DNA of 7,331 bases from CAVPGH01 sp046726955 (GCA_046726955.1 JBKPBQ010000154.1:1-7331), one strand, 5' to 3'; positions 1-5,883 are shown, numbered from the stretch's first letter. Made by a program: numbers and translations. Notes: generated from the letters alone by a model not told the origin.

Positions 1-135
1 CGGCCGTGGCTGCGGAACGGTGGCGCTCACGTCCATCAACATGCTGATGTAGCCCTTGACAGCGCTCGGGGCCCCAGCCTTGCGGAGTCCTTCCGAACCT
101 ACGCCCGGAGTGTTAGCGAGACGTTAGCCCGGCGT
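1..135. other. Downstream flank of cheB with no supportable gene
   Basis: No gene is recognised here. A minus-strand frame from an ATG at 42 runs off the left edge (MLMDVSATVPQP...) and could be the first codons of another gene, but 14 codons are too few to judge. There is a 6-bp direct repeat GTTAGC at 112-117 and 123-128. It sits inside a weak imperfect dyad (arms around 102-108 and 128-134) that could stall the cheB transcript but has no T-tract. Confidence 0.4.
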
Positions 136-1275
136 TCAGGGACGCTCGCGGCAGGAAAAAGATTGTGAAGAGCCTGTCCCGGCTCGAAGCGGCGTCTCCG
201 TCCCCGCCGCCTCCAGCACCGCCCAGGGGATCCGCGAGAGCGGGAGGACGCGGTCGACGACCCCGCGGGCGATCGCCTCCTTCGGCATGCCGAACACGAC
301 GCAGGAGGCCTCGTCCTGCGCGAAGGTCAGCGCCCCCGCTTCCTTCATCTCCACGAGGCCCGCCACCCCGTCGTCGCCCATGCCGGTGAGGATCACGCCC
401 ACCGCGGCCGGCCCCGCCGCCTGGGCCACCGAGCGGAAGAGCACGTCGACACTCGGCCGGTGGCGCGAGACGAGCGGAGCGTCGCTGAGCTCGGCCACGA
501 GGTGGACGCCCTCGCGCCGGACGAGGAGGTGTCGGTTGCCCGGAGCCACGAGCGCGCGTCCGCGGACGATGCGGTCTCCCGCGGCTGCTTCCTTCACCTC
601 GACGCGGCACGTCTGGTTCAGCCGGTCGGCGAAGGCGCGGGTGAAGACCTCGGGCATGTGCTGGACGATGACGACCGGCGGCGCGTCCGCGGGCAGGGGC
701 TCGAGGAGCGCGCGCAGCGCCTCGGTCCCTCCCGTGGAAGCGCCCACGGCCACGATCGTGTCCGCGCCGGGGACGCGGCGAGGAGGGAGCGCGGGAAGGA
801 CGACGTCCGCGTTGAGGCGCGCCGGCGCGGAGCGAAGCCGCCGCGGCCCGCGGCCGAGGCGAGCCTGGGCGGCAGCCCGCACCGCATCCACGAGGAGCAC
901 CGCGGACTCGTGGAGGAAGCTCCGCAGGCCGAGCCGCGGCTTCGCCACGACCGCCACCGCTCCCTCGTCGAGCGCGCGCACGGCCGCTTCGGCTCCCCGG
1001 GTGGCGAGCGTCGAGAGCACGACCACCGGCACCGGATCCTCCTGCATGATCCGGCGCAGGAAGGTCATCCCGTCCATCCGCGGCATCACGAGGTCGAGGA
1101 GGATGACGTCGGGACGGGCCGCGCGCATCTTGTCCATCGCAATCAACGGGTCGGAGGCGACGGTGACGGCCATGTCGCGCTCCTGCGAGAGGAGCGCCGT
1201 CATCACCTGTCGCACGACGGCCGAATCGTCCACGACGAGCACGCCGATCCGCCCGTCCCGCCGATCCGACCGCAC
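136..1275 (-). CDS. cheB: CheB, chemoreceptor methylesterase/glutamine deamidase with receiver domain
   Basis: A 379-residue two-domain CheB. The N-terminal receiver (about 10-130) has D16/D17, phospho-acceptor D61 in LLDLVMPRMDG, the S88/T89 region and K112-P113. A basic, Ala/Arg-rich linker (about 131-168) joins the C-terminal esterase (about 170-360). Its catalytic triad is visible: S180 in GASTGG, H206 in VQHMP, and D302 in LTGMGDDG. It removes methyl groups put on by CheR and can deamidate receptor glutamines. Phosphorylation of the receiver, here presumably through the separate HPt protein, relieves inhibition of the esterase. The GTG start at 1275 abuts the cheR stop and has GAGGG 5 nt upstream. 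The final 20 or so residues are a Ser/Arg-rich tail beyond the fold. It is the last recognisable gene of the operon. Confidence 0.96.
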   Translation of the reverse strand: MRSDRRDGRIGVLVVDDSAVVRQVMTALLSQERDMAVTVASDPLIAMDKMRAARPDVILLDLVMPRMDGMTFLRRIMQEDPVPVVVLSTLATRGAEAAVRALDEGAVAVVAKPRLGLRSFLHESAVLLVDAVRAAAQARLGRGPRRLRSAPARLNADVVLPALPPRRVPGADTIVAVGASTGGTEALRALLEPLPADAPPVVIVQHMPEVFTRAFADRLNQTCRVEVKEAAAGDRIVRGRALVAPGNRHLLVRREGVHLVAELSDAPLVSRHRPSVDVLFRSVAQAAGPAAVGVILTGMGDDGVAGLVEMKEAGALTFAQDEASCVVFGMPKEAIARGVVDRVLPLSRIPWAVLEAAGTETPLRAGTGSSQSFSCRERP

Positions 1276-2154
1276 CTACGCCCTCGCGGCGCCGCGGGCC
1301 GAGGCGCGCGCGTCGGCGTGCGTGTAGATCATCGGTCCCACGCAGCGGATCGGCTCGATGACGCCGGACAGGCTCTCGGCGTGGCCGAGGAAGAGGCACC
1401 CTCCCGGAGAGAGCCGCTCGAAGAGGCGGCGGAGCACGCGGCGCTTCTCCTCCGGACCGAAGTAGATGAGGACGTTCCGGCAGAAGACGAGGTCGAACGG
1501 CCCCGGAAGCGGCGCCTCCGCGTTGAGGTTGAGCCGGGCGAAGCGCACGAGCGCGCGGAGCTCGGGGCCCGCCTTGATCCGGCCCTCCTGCTCGCGCCTG
1601 CCCTTGAGCATGTAGCGCCTCAGGAGGTGGTCGGGGATGTCCGCCGCCTTCTCGATCGGCCATACCGCCTCGCGGCCCTGGTCGAGGACGCGCGTCGAGA
1701 CGTCGGTGGCGAGGATGTCGAGGTCCCACCCGGATCCCTCGGGAAAGGCCTCGAGCAGGACCATGGCCAGCGAGAACGGCTCCTCGCCCGTGGAGCAGGC
1801 GGCGCTCCAGACGCGGAGGCGCTTCTCGCGCTCTCCCTGCTGCGCCTGCTGCCGGATCTCGGGGAGCAGCCGCCGCTCGAGGAAGTCGAACTGCAGGGGC
1901 TCGCGGAAGAACGAGGTCTGGTTGGTGCTCAGGAGGTCGAGGAGCCGCACCGCCTCCGCCGGGTCCTCGGTGACGACGCGGAAGTAGGCGCGGAACGAGC
2001 GGAGCCCGAGCTCGCGGAGCCGGCGCGCGAGTCGGCCCACCACGAGCGGCCTCTTGGCGTCCGAGAGGTGGATGCCCGCCTCGCGGCGGACGTGCTGCTG
2101 GAAGAGCCGGAACTCCTCCGAGGTCAGCTCGGGGATGCTTCGCTCGAGGCCCAC
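1276..2154 (-). CDS. cheR: CheR, SAM-dependent chemoreceptor glutamate methyltransferase
   Basis: A 292-residue CheR of normal length that methylates glutamates on chemoreceptors using S-adenosylmethionine. The N-terminal helical domain (about 8-75) includes GIHLSDAKRPLVVGRL, followed by the family motif NQTSFFRE (78-85). SAM-binding motif I is WSAACSTGEEPFS (116-128), the acidic ribose-contact strand is DILATDVS (146-153), and DLVFCRNVLIYF (221-232) is the late motif of the family. GHAESL near the C-terminus is also typical. There is no TPR extension and no C-terminal pentapeptide-binding insertion that I can identify. The start is the GTG at 2154, which has a good ribosome-binding site and places the N-terminal domain at its usual distance from the start. 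It overlaps cheA by 31 bp, and its TAG stop abuts the cheB GTG. The frame continues upstream into cheA, but that sequence has no CheR similarity. Confidence 0.95.
   Translation of the reverse strand: MGLERSIPELTSEEFRLFQQHVRREAGIHLSDAKRPLVVGRLARRLRELGLRSFRAYFRVVTEDPAEAVRLLDLLSTNQTSFFREPLQFDFLERRLLPEIRQQAQQGEREKRLRVWSAACSTGEEPFSLAMVLLEAFPEGSGWDLDILATDVSTRVLDQGREAVWPIEKAADIPDHLLRRYMLKGRREQEGRIKAGPELRALVRFARLNLNAEAPLPGPFDLVFCRNVLIYFGPEEKRRVLRRLFERLSPGGCLFLGHAESLSGVIEPIRCVGPMIYTHADARASARGAARA
1281..1285 (-). promoter_or_regulatory. Ribosome-binding site of cheB inside the end of cheR
   Basis: GAGGG on the minus strand lies 5 nt before the cheB GTG at 1275, within the last codons of cheR. With the cheR stop directly abutting the cheB start, this points to coupled translation and supports the chosen cheB start. 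Confidence 0.6.
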
Positions 2155-3500
2155 GGCTTCCTCGCCGATCCGCTCCGGCGCGCGTCCTCGACCACGGTCG
2201 CCACGTCGAGGAGCAGGCCCACGCGACCGTTGCCAAGGATCGTGGAGCCCGCCACCGAAGCCACGTCCTTGAAGAGCCGGCCCATGGGCTTCACCACGGC
2301 CTGGGCTTCGCCGAGGAGGGAATCGGCGACGAGCCCCACCCGCCGCTCGCGGTACTGCACGACCGCGACCTGCTCGCGGATCGGCCGCCCCTCCACGAAG
2401 CCGAGGTGCCGGCGCAGGCGCACGAACGGCAGAGGCTCGCCGCGGAGGTCGATGAGCCCGGTCGCATCCTCCCCGCGCTGGCTCGGCGCGGGCAGGTCGA
2501 GGCACTCGACCACCGACTCGAGCGGGACCACGAGCGTCTCTCCCGAGACCTCGAGGGCGAACCCCTGGATGATCGTGAGCATGAGGGGCAGGCGGACGGT
2601 GAAGGTCGTGCCCTCGCCCTCGCGGCTGCGCACGCTGAGCGATCCGCGGAGGGCCTCGACGTTCCTCCGGACGACGTCGAGCCCCACGCCGCGGCCGGAC
2701 ACGTCGCTGACCTCGCGCGCGGTGGAAAAGCCGGGCTCGAAGATCAGGTGGTGCACCTCGCTGTCCGTGAGCGAGGCCGCGTCTCCCTCGACGAGCCCGC
2801 GCTCGCGGGCCGTCTCCAGGATGCGGGCTCGATCGAGCCCGGCGCCGTCGTCCGTGACCTCGATGAGGATCGAGCCCGTCTCGCGCGACGCGCGCAGCGC
2901 TACCTTGCCGCAGGCGTCCTTGCCGCGGGCGGCGCGCACCGCGGAGGTCTCGATCCCGTGGGCGACCGCGTTGCGCACGAGGTGGGTCAGGGGATCGGCC
3001 ATGTGCTCGAGGACCTTGGTATCGACCTCGATGCCTTCCCCCGACACCTCGAGGCGCGCCGTCTTGCCGAGCGCGGCCGCCGCCTCCCGCAGCGTGCGGG
3101 CCTGGCGGGCGAAGCTCGGACCGACGGGAAGCAGGCGCACGCGCATCGCGAGCTCCTGGAGGTCGGCGTGGAGGCGATCCGCCTCGCGGTGTGCTTCGAG
3201 GGCTTCCTCGGCACCGGCGCGCTCGAGGATCTCGCGCAGCCGGCCGCGGGCCACCGCCATCTCGCCGGTCAGGTCGAGCAGCCGATCCAGCGTGTCCACG
3301 TCCACGCGCAGCGTCCGCGTCCGCCGACCCTCTCCGGCCGTGGCGGCGCTCGGAGCGTCGGGCCCCTCGAGCACGAGCGCCGAGGCGGCTCCGTCGGACA
3401 GGCTCGGCGTGTCGGCCGTGCCCGGCGTGTCGGCCGGCGCCTTGGACCGGCGGGCGAGGCCGCGGACCTTGGCGAGAAGGGCGGAGTGGCGGGGCGTCAC
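2124..3500 (-). CDS. cheA: CheA histidine kinase core lacking P1 and P2 (P3-P4-P5 only)
   Basis: A 458-residue protein, short for CheA (commonly 600-750). Residues 1-60 are a low-complexity Ala/Pro/Ser/Thr linker. The P3 dimerisation helices are at about 62-125. The P4 ATPase domain spans about 130-305, with N box HLVRNAVAHGIE (173-184), G1 box DDGAG (217-221), the F-box-like IFEPGFSTA (253-261) and G2 GRGVGLDVV (269-277). A CheW-like P5 domain at about 308-440 should dock onto CheW and receptors. There is no phospho-accepting HPt domain, which is the neighbouring gene, and no P2 docking domain. The N box has Ala180 where CheA proteins normally have Asp (N-x-x-D-H). I chose the GTG at 3500 because it overlaps the HPt stop (GTGA) and has GGAGG 10 nt upstream (3511-3515). 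Its frame stays open upstream, so an indel that separated P1 cannot be fully excluded. Confidence 0.92.
   Translation of the reverse strand: MTPRHSALLAKVRGLARRSKAPADTPGTADTPSLSDGAASALVLEGPDAPSAATAGEGRRTRTLRVDVDTLDRLLDLTGEMAVARGRLREILERAGAEEALEAHREADRLHADLQELAMRVRLLPVGPSFARQARTLREAAAALGKTARLEVSGEGIEVDTKVLEHMADPLTHLVRNAVAHGIETSAVRAARGKDACGKVALRASRETGSILIEVTDDGAGLDRARILETARERGLVEGDAASLTDSEVHHLIFEPGFSTAREVSDVSGRGVGLDVVRRNVEALRGSLSVRSREGEGTTFTVRLPLMLTIIQGFALEVSGETLVVPLESVVECLDLPAPSQRGEDATGLIDLRGEPLPFVRLRRHLGFVEGRPIREQVAVVQYRERRVGLVADSLLGEAQAVVKPMGRLFKDVASVAGSTILGNGRVGLLLDVATVVEDARRSGSARKPWASSEASPS
2157..2163 (-). promoter_or_regulatory. Ribosome-binding site deciding the cheR start
   Basis: GAGGAAG on the minus strand lies just upstream of the GTG at 2154, with its GAGG core 5 nt from the start codon. 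It is inside the cheA coding region. It supports a cheR start that overlaps the end of cheA by 31 bp, in preference to the much longer upstream in-frame extension within cheA. Confidence 0.6.
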
Positions 3501-3835
3501 TGGCCGCGAGCCTCCGCCACTGCCGCGGGGACCATCTCCCGCAGCGCGTCCACCGACGAGAGGAGCAGGCTCACGACGTCCGCGGTGACCGCGATCTCCC
3601 GCGCGCGCAGGCGGACGAGCACCTCCTCGACGCCGTGCGTGAAGGCCGCGAGGTCGGAGAAGCCGAGCGACATGGAGTTGCCCTTCAGCGAGTGCGCCAT
3701 CCGGAAGAGCGTCTGCACCGGCTCCACGTCATCCGGCCGGGACTCGAGGGCGAGCAGCGCCTGCTCCATGGCGTGGAGGCTCTCCTCGCACTCGCCGACG
3801 AAGGTCCGCATCAGGCCGTCGAAGTCCAGCTCCAC
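3497..3835 (-). CDS. Stand-alone HPt phosphotransfer protein (CheA P1-like)
   Basis: A 112-residue histidine phosphotransfer domain. The family motif is MAHSLKGNSMSLGF, with phospho-accepting H48, K51 and G52 in place. Flanking helices are predicted at about 5-31, 37-54, 58-77 and 81-106. In most CheA proteins this domain is the N-terminal P1 of one long polypeptide. Here it is a separate gene that starts at a GTG with a strong ribosome-binding site and ends in a GTGA overlap with the kinase gene. It should be phosphorylated in trans by the adjacent CheA and pass phosphate to the REC domains of this operon. The arrangement recalls the split of functions between CheA3 and CheA4 in Rhodobacter sphaeroides. 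Alternatively, the stop is a frameshift in an ancestral fused cheA. The overlap makes a genuine split more likely. Confidence 0.88.
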   Translation of the reverse strand: MELDFDGLMRTFVGECEESLHAMEQALLALESRPDDVEPVQTLFRMAHSLKGNSMSLGFSDLAAFTHGVEEVLVRLRAREIAVTADVVSLLLSSVDALREMVPAAVAEARGQ

Positions 3836-3840
3836 GACGT

Positions 3841-3847
3841 CCTCCTA
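3841..3847 (-). promoter_or_regulatory. Shine-Dalgarno site of the HPt gene overlapping the cheD stop
   Basis: On the minus strand this reads TAGGAGG. The TAG is the cheD stop codon, and AGGAGG is a near-consensus ribosome-binding site 5 nt before the GTG at 3835. It fixes the GTG as the HPt start and couples HPt translation to termination of cheD. It is the strongest ribosome-binding site I see in the operon, which would suit an HPt protein needed in good amount relative to CheA. Confidence 0.8.
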
Positions 3848-4336
3848 GAGCCGCTTCAGGAACGCGAGGCCGTCGTCGGTGTGGAAGACGAGCCGGCGTC
3901 CGCGCGTTCCCCCCGTGTCCTCGGCCACGATCGGTATCCCGGCGGCGTCGAGGAGGCTCCGCGCGAGCTGCACGTTCTGCTCGCCCAGCGTTTCTCCGGG
4001 CCGCGGGCCGCCGAGCACGCAGGCGCCGCCGAAGAGCTTGGCCTGGAGATGCGAGAAGCGCCCCCCGAGGCGAACGATCGCGTCGAGGAGCTGGCCCATG
4101 GCCACGTTGCCGAAGCGGGGCGACGTCTCGCCCGCGCCCGCGCGGTGCGGGAGCAGGAAGTGATTCATCCCCCCGATGCGCGACTGCCCATCCCAGAGGC
4201 ACACGGCCACGCACGACCCCAGCACTGTGGAGATCGCCCGGGGCTCGCGGAAGGCGGCGAGCTGGCCCGCGTGAAGGTAGACGAGCGGACGGACCGTAGC
4301 GGCTTCGGCCGCCGCCGCACGCGCTCCCGTGCTCAC
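3845..4336 (-). CDS. cheD: CheD, chemoreceptor glutamine deamidase
   Basis: A 163-residue protein with the CheD signature. CheD deamidates specific glutamines of methyl-accepting chemoreceptors and in some bacteria binds CheC to stimulate its CheY-P phosphatase activity. The core reads STVLGSCVAVCLWD (36-49), with the catalytic Cys at C42. GGMNHFLLP follows, with the catalytic His at H59. The conserved hydroxyl residue six positions before the Cys (Thr21 in Thermotoga maritima CheD) is S36 here, with T37 next to it. Further family patterns are the FGNVAMGQLLDAI helix and the LFGGA strand. I chose the GTG at 4336 because it forms a GTGA overlap with the GAF gene's stop and leaves a short N-terminal extension (about 15 residues) before the CheD fold. 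Longer in-frame starts would lie inside the GAF gene. No CheC gene is visible here. Confidence 0.93.
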   Translation of the reverse strand: MSTGARAAAAEAATVRPLVYLHAGQLAAFREPRAISTVLGSCVAVCLWDGQSRIGGMNHFLLPHRAGAGETSPRFGNVAMGQLLDAIVRLGGRFSHLQAKLFGGACVLGGPRPGETLGEQNVQLARSLLDAAGIPIVAEDTGGTRGRRLVFHTDDGLAFLKRL

Positions 4337-4974
4337 GACGCCGTCTGGCTCAGGAGCCGCGCCCGAAGCGACGCGCAGTGGAGGGCGGCGCCCGCGTGCG
4401 TGGAGAGGAGCTCGAACGTGTCGAAGTCGTGTCTCTCGAGCTGCGGCTTCTGGGGCAGCAGCCGGAAGATGGCGAGGGCGCCCACGGCGCGGCCCTCCGC
4501 CACGAGCGGGATCGCGGCCTGGAGGTCGATCTCGAAGGGAAGCGCCTCGCCCGCCGATCGTCCCGCGATCCAGGCTTCGCCCTGCTGCACGGAGCGGCCG
4601 ATGCGTCCCGTGCCCACCGGGATCTCCGGGAACGTCGCGGCGACCCCGAACGCCTCCTCGAGGCGCAGGACCGGACGGTCCGGGGCGACCGTGAAGACGG
4701 CGATCTCCTCGGAGCCGACGACGTCCGCCACCACCTCGCGGATCCGCAGCAGCACCTCGCGCCGGTCGAGCGAGCCGTGGAAGAGGCGATAGCTCGCGCC
4801 GCAGAGCAGCGTGAGGTGCGAGCTCTTCTGCTCGAGCTCGACGCACCTCTCGGTGAGCTCGACCGTGCGCGCCCGCAGCTTCTCGTGCTCCAGGAGCAGC
4901 TCGCGCGAGTAGCGCTTCGTGTCCTCGAGCACGCGCTGCATCTGCGCCCAGTGGTCGGCGTCGCTCTTGGTCAT
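4333..4974 (-). CDS. Coiled-coil + GAF domain protein, possible cytoplasmic sensor
   Basis: A 213-residue soluble protein. Residues about 10-54 are charged and heptad-like (RELLLEHEKLRARTVELTER), predicting a coiled coil. Residues about 58-205 match a GAF domain, with the late strand pattern AAIPLVAEGRAVGALAIFRL (153-172) and a final helix at FDTFELLSTHAGAALHCASL (184-203). It has no membrane segment and no kinase, methyl-accepting, cyclase or DNA-binding domain. GAF domains bind small ligands or mediate dimerisation. I see no motif that identifies the ligand. The ATG lies 4 nt after the preceding regulator's stop with only a weak ribosome-binding site, and the stop overlaps the cheD GTG by 4 bp. 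The context suggests it feeds a signal to, or scaffolds, this chemosensory system. That role is inference. Confidence 0.78.
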   Translation of the reverse strand: MTKSDADHWAQMQRVLEDTKRYSRELLLEHEKLRARTVELTERCVELEQKSSHLTLLCGASYRLFHGSLDRREVLLRIREVVADVVGSEEIAVFTVAPDRPVLRLEEAFGVAATFPEIPVGTGRIGRSVQQGEAWIAGRSAGEALPFEIDLQAAIPLVAEGRAVGALAIFRLLPQKPQLERHDFDTFELLSTHAGAALHCASLRARLLSQTAS

Positions 4975-4978
4975 GCGC

Positions 4979-5350
4979 TCAGTCCCGGAGATGGCTCCTG
5001 ACCTTGGTCAGGAGCTCCAGCCCGTCGATCGGCTTCGTGATGTAGTCGCTGCAGCCGCTCTCGTAGCCGGCCTCGACGTTGTCCGATTCGCCGCGGGTGG
5101 TGACGAGGATGATCGGCGTCCGCTCCGTGGGCGGCCGGCGGCGCAGCTCGCGGCAGGCCTCGAGGCCGGTCATGCGGGGCATGACCACGTCCATGAGGAT
5201 GAGGTCGGGGCGGTGGAGGTCGGCTTGCTCGACCGCCTCCTGGCCGTCGCGCGCGGTGACGAGCTCGTAGTTGCTGTCCTTCAGCACCATGCGCTCGACG
5301 AACAGGCTCGTCGGCGAGTCGTCGACGAGGAGGATCTTCTTGCGGGTCAT
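4979..5350 (-). CDS. CheY-like single-domain response regulator
   Basis: A 123-residue receiver domain with all canonical residues: D10/D11, phospho-acceptor D54 in a classic MDVVMPRMTG loop, T84 and K106 followed by proline. It has no DNA-binding or enzymatic output domain, so it should act by protein-protein contact, as CheY does. The loop and C-terminal helix resemble the general CheY/PleD-type receiver rather than specifically the flagellar CheY, so I do not assign cheY. The start overlaps the stop of the upstream regulator (ATGA), and an AAGGA about 7 nt upstream gives a good ribosome-binding site. The next gene starts 4 nt after its stop. Operon position makes it the best candidate output or adaptation receiver for the CheA/HPt phosphorelay. 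The target (flagellar motor, pili or other) cannot be deduced. Confidence 0.88.
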   Translation of the reverse strand: MTRKKILLVDDSPTSLFVERMVLKDSNYELVTARDGQEAVEQADLHRPDLILMDVVMPRMTGLEACRELRRRPPTERTPIILVTTRGESDNVEAGYESGCSDYITKPIDGLELLTKVRSHLRD

Positions 5351-5757
5351 GCTTCTTCCTTCTCCGGGGGTGGAGCGGCCGCGCGGCCCTGGACGAGCGC
5401 GTCCACGACCCTCGCCACCTCTCGCAGCAGCTTCGGCTTGTGGAGGAACCCGGCGGCGCCGCGGCCCCGCGCCTCGGCCTCGACGTCGGGGGTGCCGTAG
5501 GCGGTGAGCACCACGATGCCGGTGCCGGCGTGGCGGCCGCGGACCGTGGTCACGATCTCGAGGCCGTCCTCGCCGCGGCCGACGTCGCCGATGCGCACGT
5601 CGACGACGGTGCAGGCGTAGGTCTCGGTCGACAGGAGCCGCTCGGCTTCCCGCCGATCGCTCGCGCAATCGACCAGGTAGCCCTGGCGGCGCAGGTACGT
5701 CCCCATGGCGGCGAGGATCGCCGGCTCGTCATCGAGGACGAGGATCCGCTTCGACAT
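5347..5757 (-). CDS. Single-domain response regulator with atypical beta3-alpha3 loop
   Basis: A 136-residue stand-alone receiver (REC) domain with no output domain. It has the acidic pair D9/D10, predicted phospho-acceptor D53, T85 and K107 followed by proline. The loop after D53 reads VRIGDVGRGEDG. The usual M-P after the acceptor is missing, and the distance from D53 to the conserved glycine (G65) is 12 residues rather than the usual 8. The tail after about residue 122 is Ala/Pro/Glu-rich. I chose the ATG at 5757 because REC domains normally begin within a few residues of the KRILVLDD strand. An in-frame TTG at 5817 would add 20 residues unlike any REC domain. The ribosome-binding site is weak. 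The stop overlaps the next gene by 4 bp (ATGA). It is the first gene of the chemosensory operon and is likely a phospho-acceptor for the HPt/CheA pair. Whether it drives output or acts as a phosphate sink is unknown. Confidence 0.85.
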   Translation of the reverse strand: MSKRILVLDDEPAILAAMGTYLRRQGYLVDCASDRREAERLLSTETYACTVVDVRIGDVGRGEDGLEIVTTVRGRHAGTGIVVLTAYGTPDVEAEARGRGAAGFLHKPKLLREVARVVDALVQGRAAAPPPEKEEA

Positions 5758-5761
5758 CGCA

Positions 5762-5786
5762 GCCCGTCCGGTTGCAAGCCACGGGC
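5762..5786. repeat. 6-bp inverted repeat just upstream of the first operon start codon
   Basis: GCCCGT at 5762-5767 pairs with ACGGGC at 5781-5786 around a 13-nt loop. On the minus-strand mRNA the stem ends four bases before the ATG at 5757. It includes the purine-rich GGACGG, which is the only weak ribosome-binding-site candidate for that gene. The stem could therefore limit initiation. The stem is short, so chance is a real possibility. Confidence 0.3.
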
Positions 5787-5790
5787 CACT

Positions 5791-5813
5791 GGGCGGCGTG
5801 TACCAGGCCGCCC
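5791..5813. repeat. 7-bp GC-only hairpin in the operon leader
   Basis: GGGCGGC at 5791-5797 pairs with GCCGCCC at 5807-5813 around a 9-nt loop. In the minus-strand transcript this would form a compact, very stable stem 34-56 nt upstream of the response-regulator ATG. No U-tract follows in either direction, so a leader structure or protein-binding site is more likely than an intrinsic terminator. Function is unknown. Confidence 0.4.
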
Positions 5814-5841
5814 TCAACTCACTCTGCTCTCAGGGTTTAGG

Positions 5842-5883
5842 CCTGGACCGATACTCCTCTACGTCGCCGCCTGCTGGTCCAGG
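5842..5883. repeat. Perfect 8-bp inverted repeat in the gap upstream of the chemosensory operon
   Basis: CCTGGACC at 5842-5849 is matched by its exact reverse complement GGTCCAGG at 5876-5883, with 26 bp between the arms. It lies 85-126 bp upstream of the first response-regulator start and 35-76 bp downstream of the kinase-like gene's stop. Possible roles are a two-site operator (arms about three helical turns apart centre to centre), an RNA stem, or a terminator without a U-tract. No T-run follows either arm, which argues against a simple intrinsic terminator. Chance cannot be excluded in GC-rich DNA. Confidence 0.4.

Noticed and set aside
56..61. TTGACA, a perfect sigma-70 -35 hexamer on the plus strand
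   Set aside because: No TATAAT-like element 16-18 bp downstream and no plus-strand gene follows. Probably chance.
102..134. Possible terminator after cheB
   Set aside because: The dyad is only four plus two base pairs with a mismatch and there is no T-tract on the minus strand, so it is not supportable as an intrinsic terminator.
113..2236. A 707-codon minus-strand frame overlapping cheB and cheR
   Set aside because: Proline/Arg/Gly-rich shadow translation with no recognisable fold. The cheB and cheR frames explain the same bases.
460..3588. A plus-strand open frame of over 1000 codons opposite cheB, cheR and cheA
   Set aside because: It is a by-product of high GC at third codon positions. 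Its translation is Arg/Glu/His/Ala-rich with no domain, while the minus strand carries clear catalytic motifs throughout.
3729..4214. A 161-codon minus-strand frame spanning the cheD/HPt junction
   Set aside because: Low-complexity Arg/Pro-rich shadow of cheD and the HPt gene, with no motif.
4337..4846. Long in-frame 5' extension of cheD inside the GAF gene
   Set aside because: Its translation is Arg/Gly-rich with no CheD similarity. The GTG at 4336 gives a normal CheD length and a GTGA overlap.
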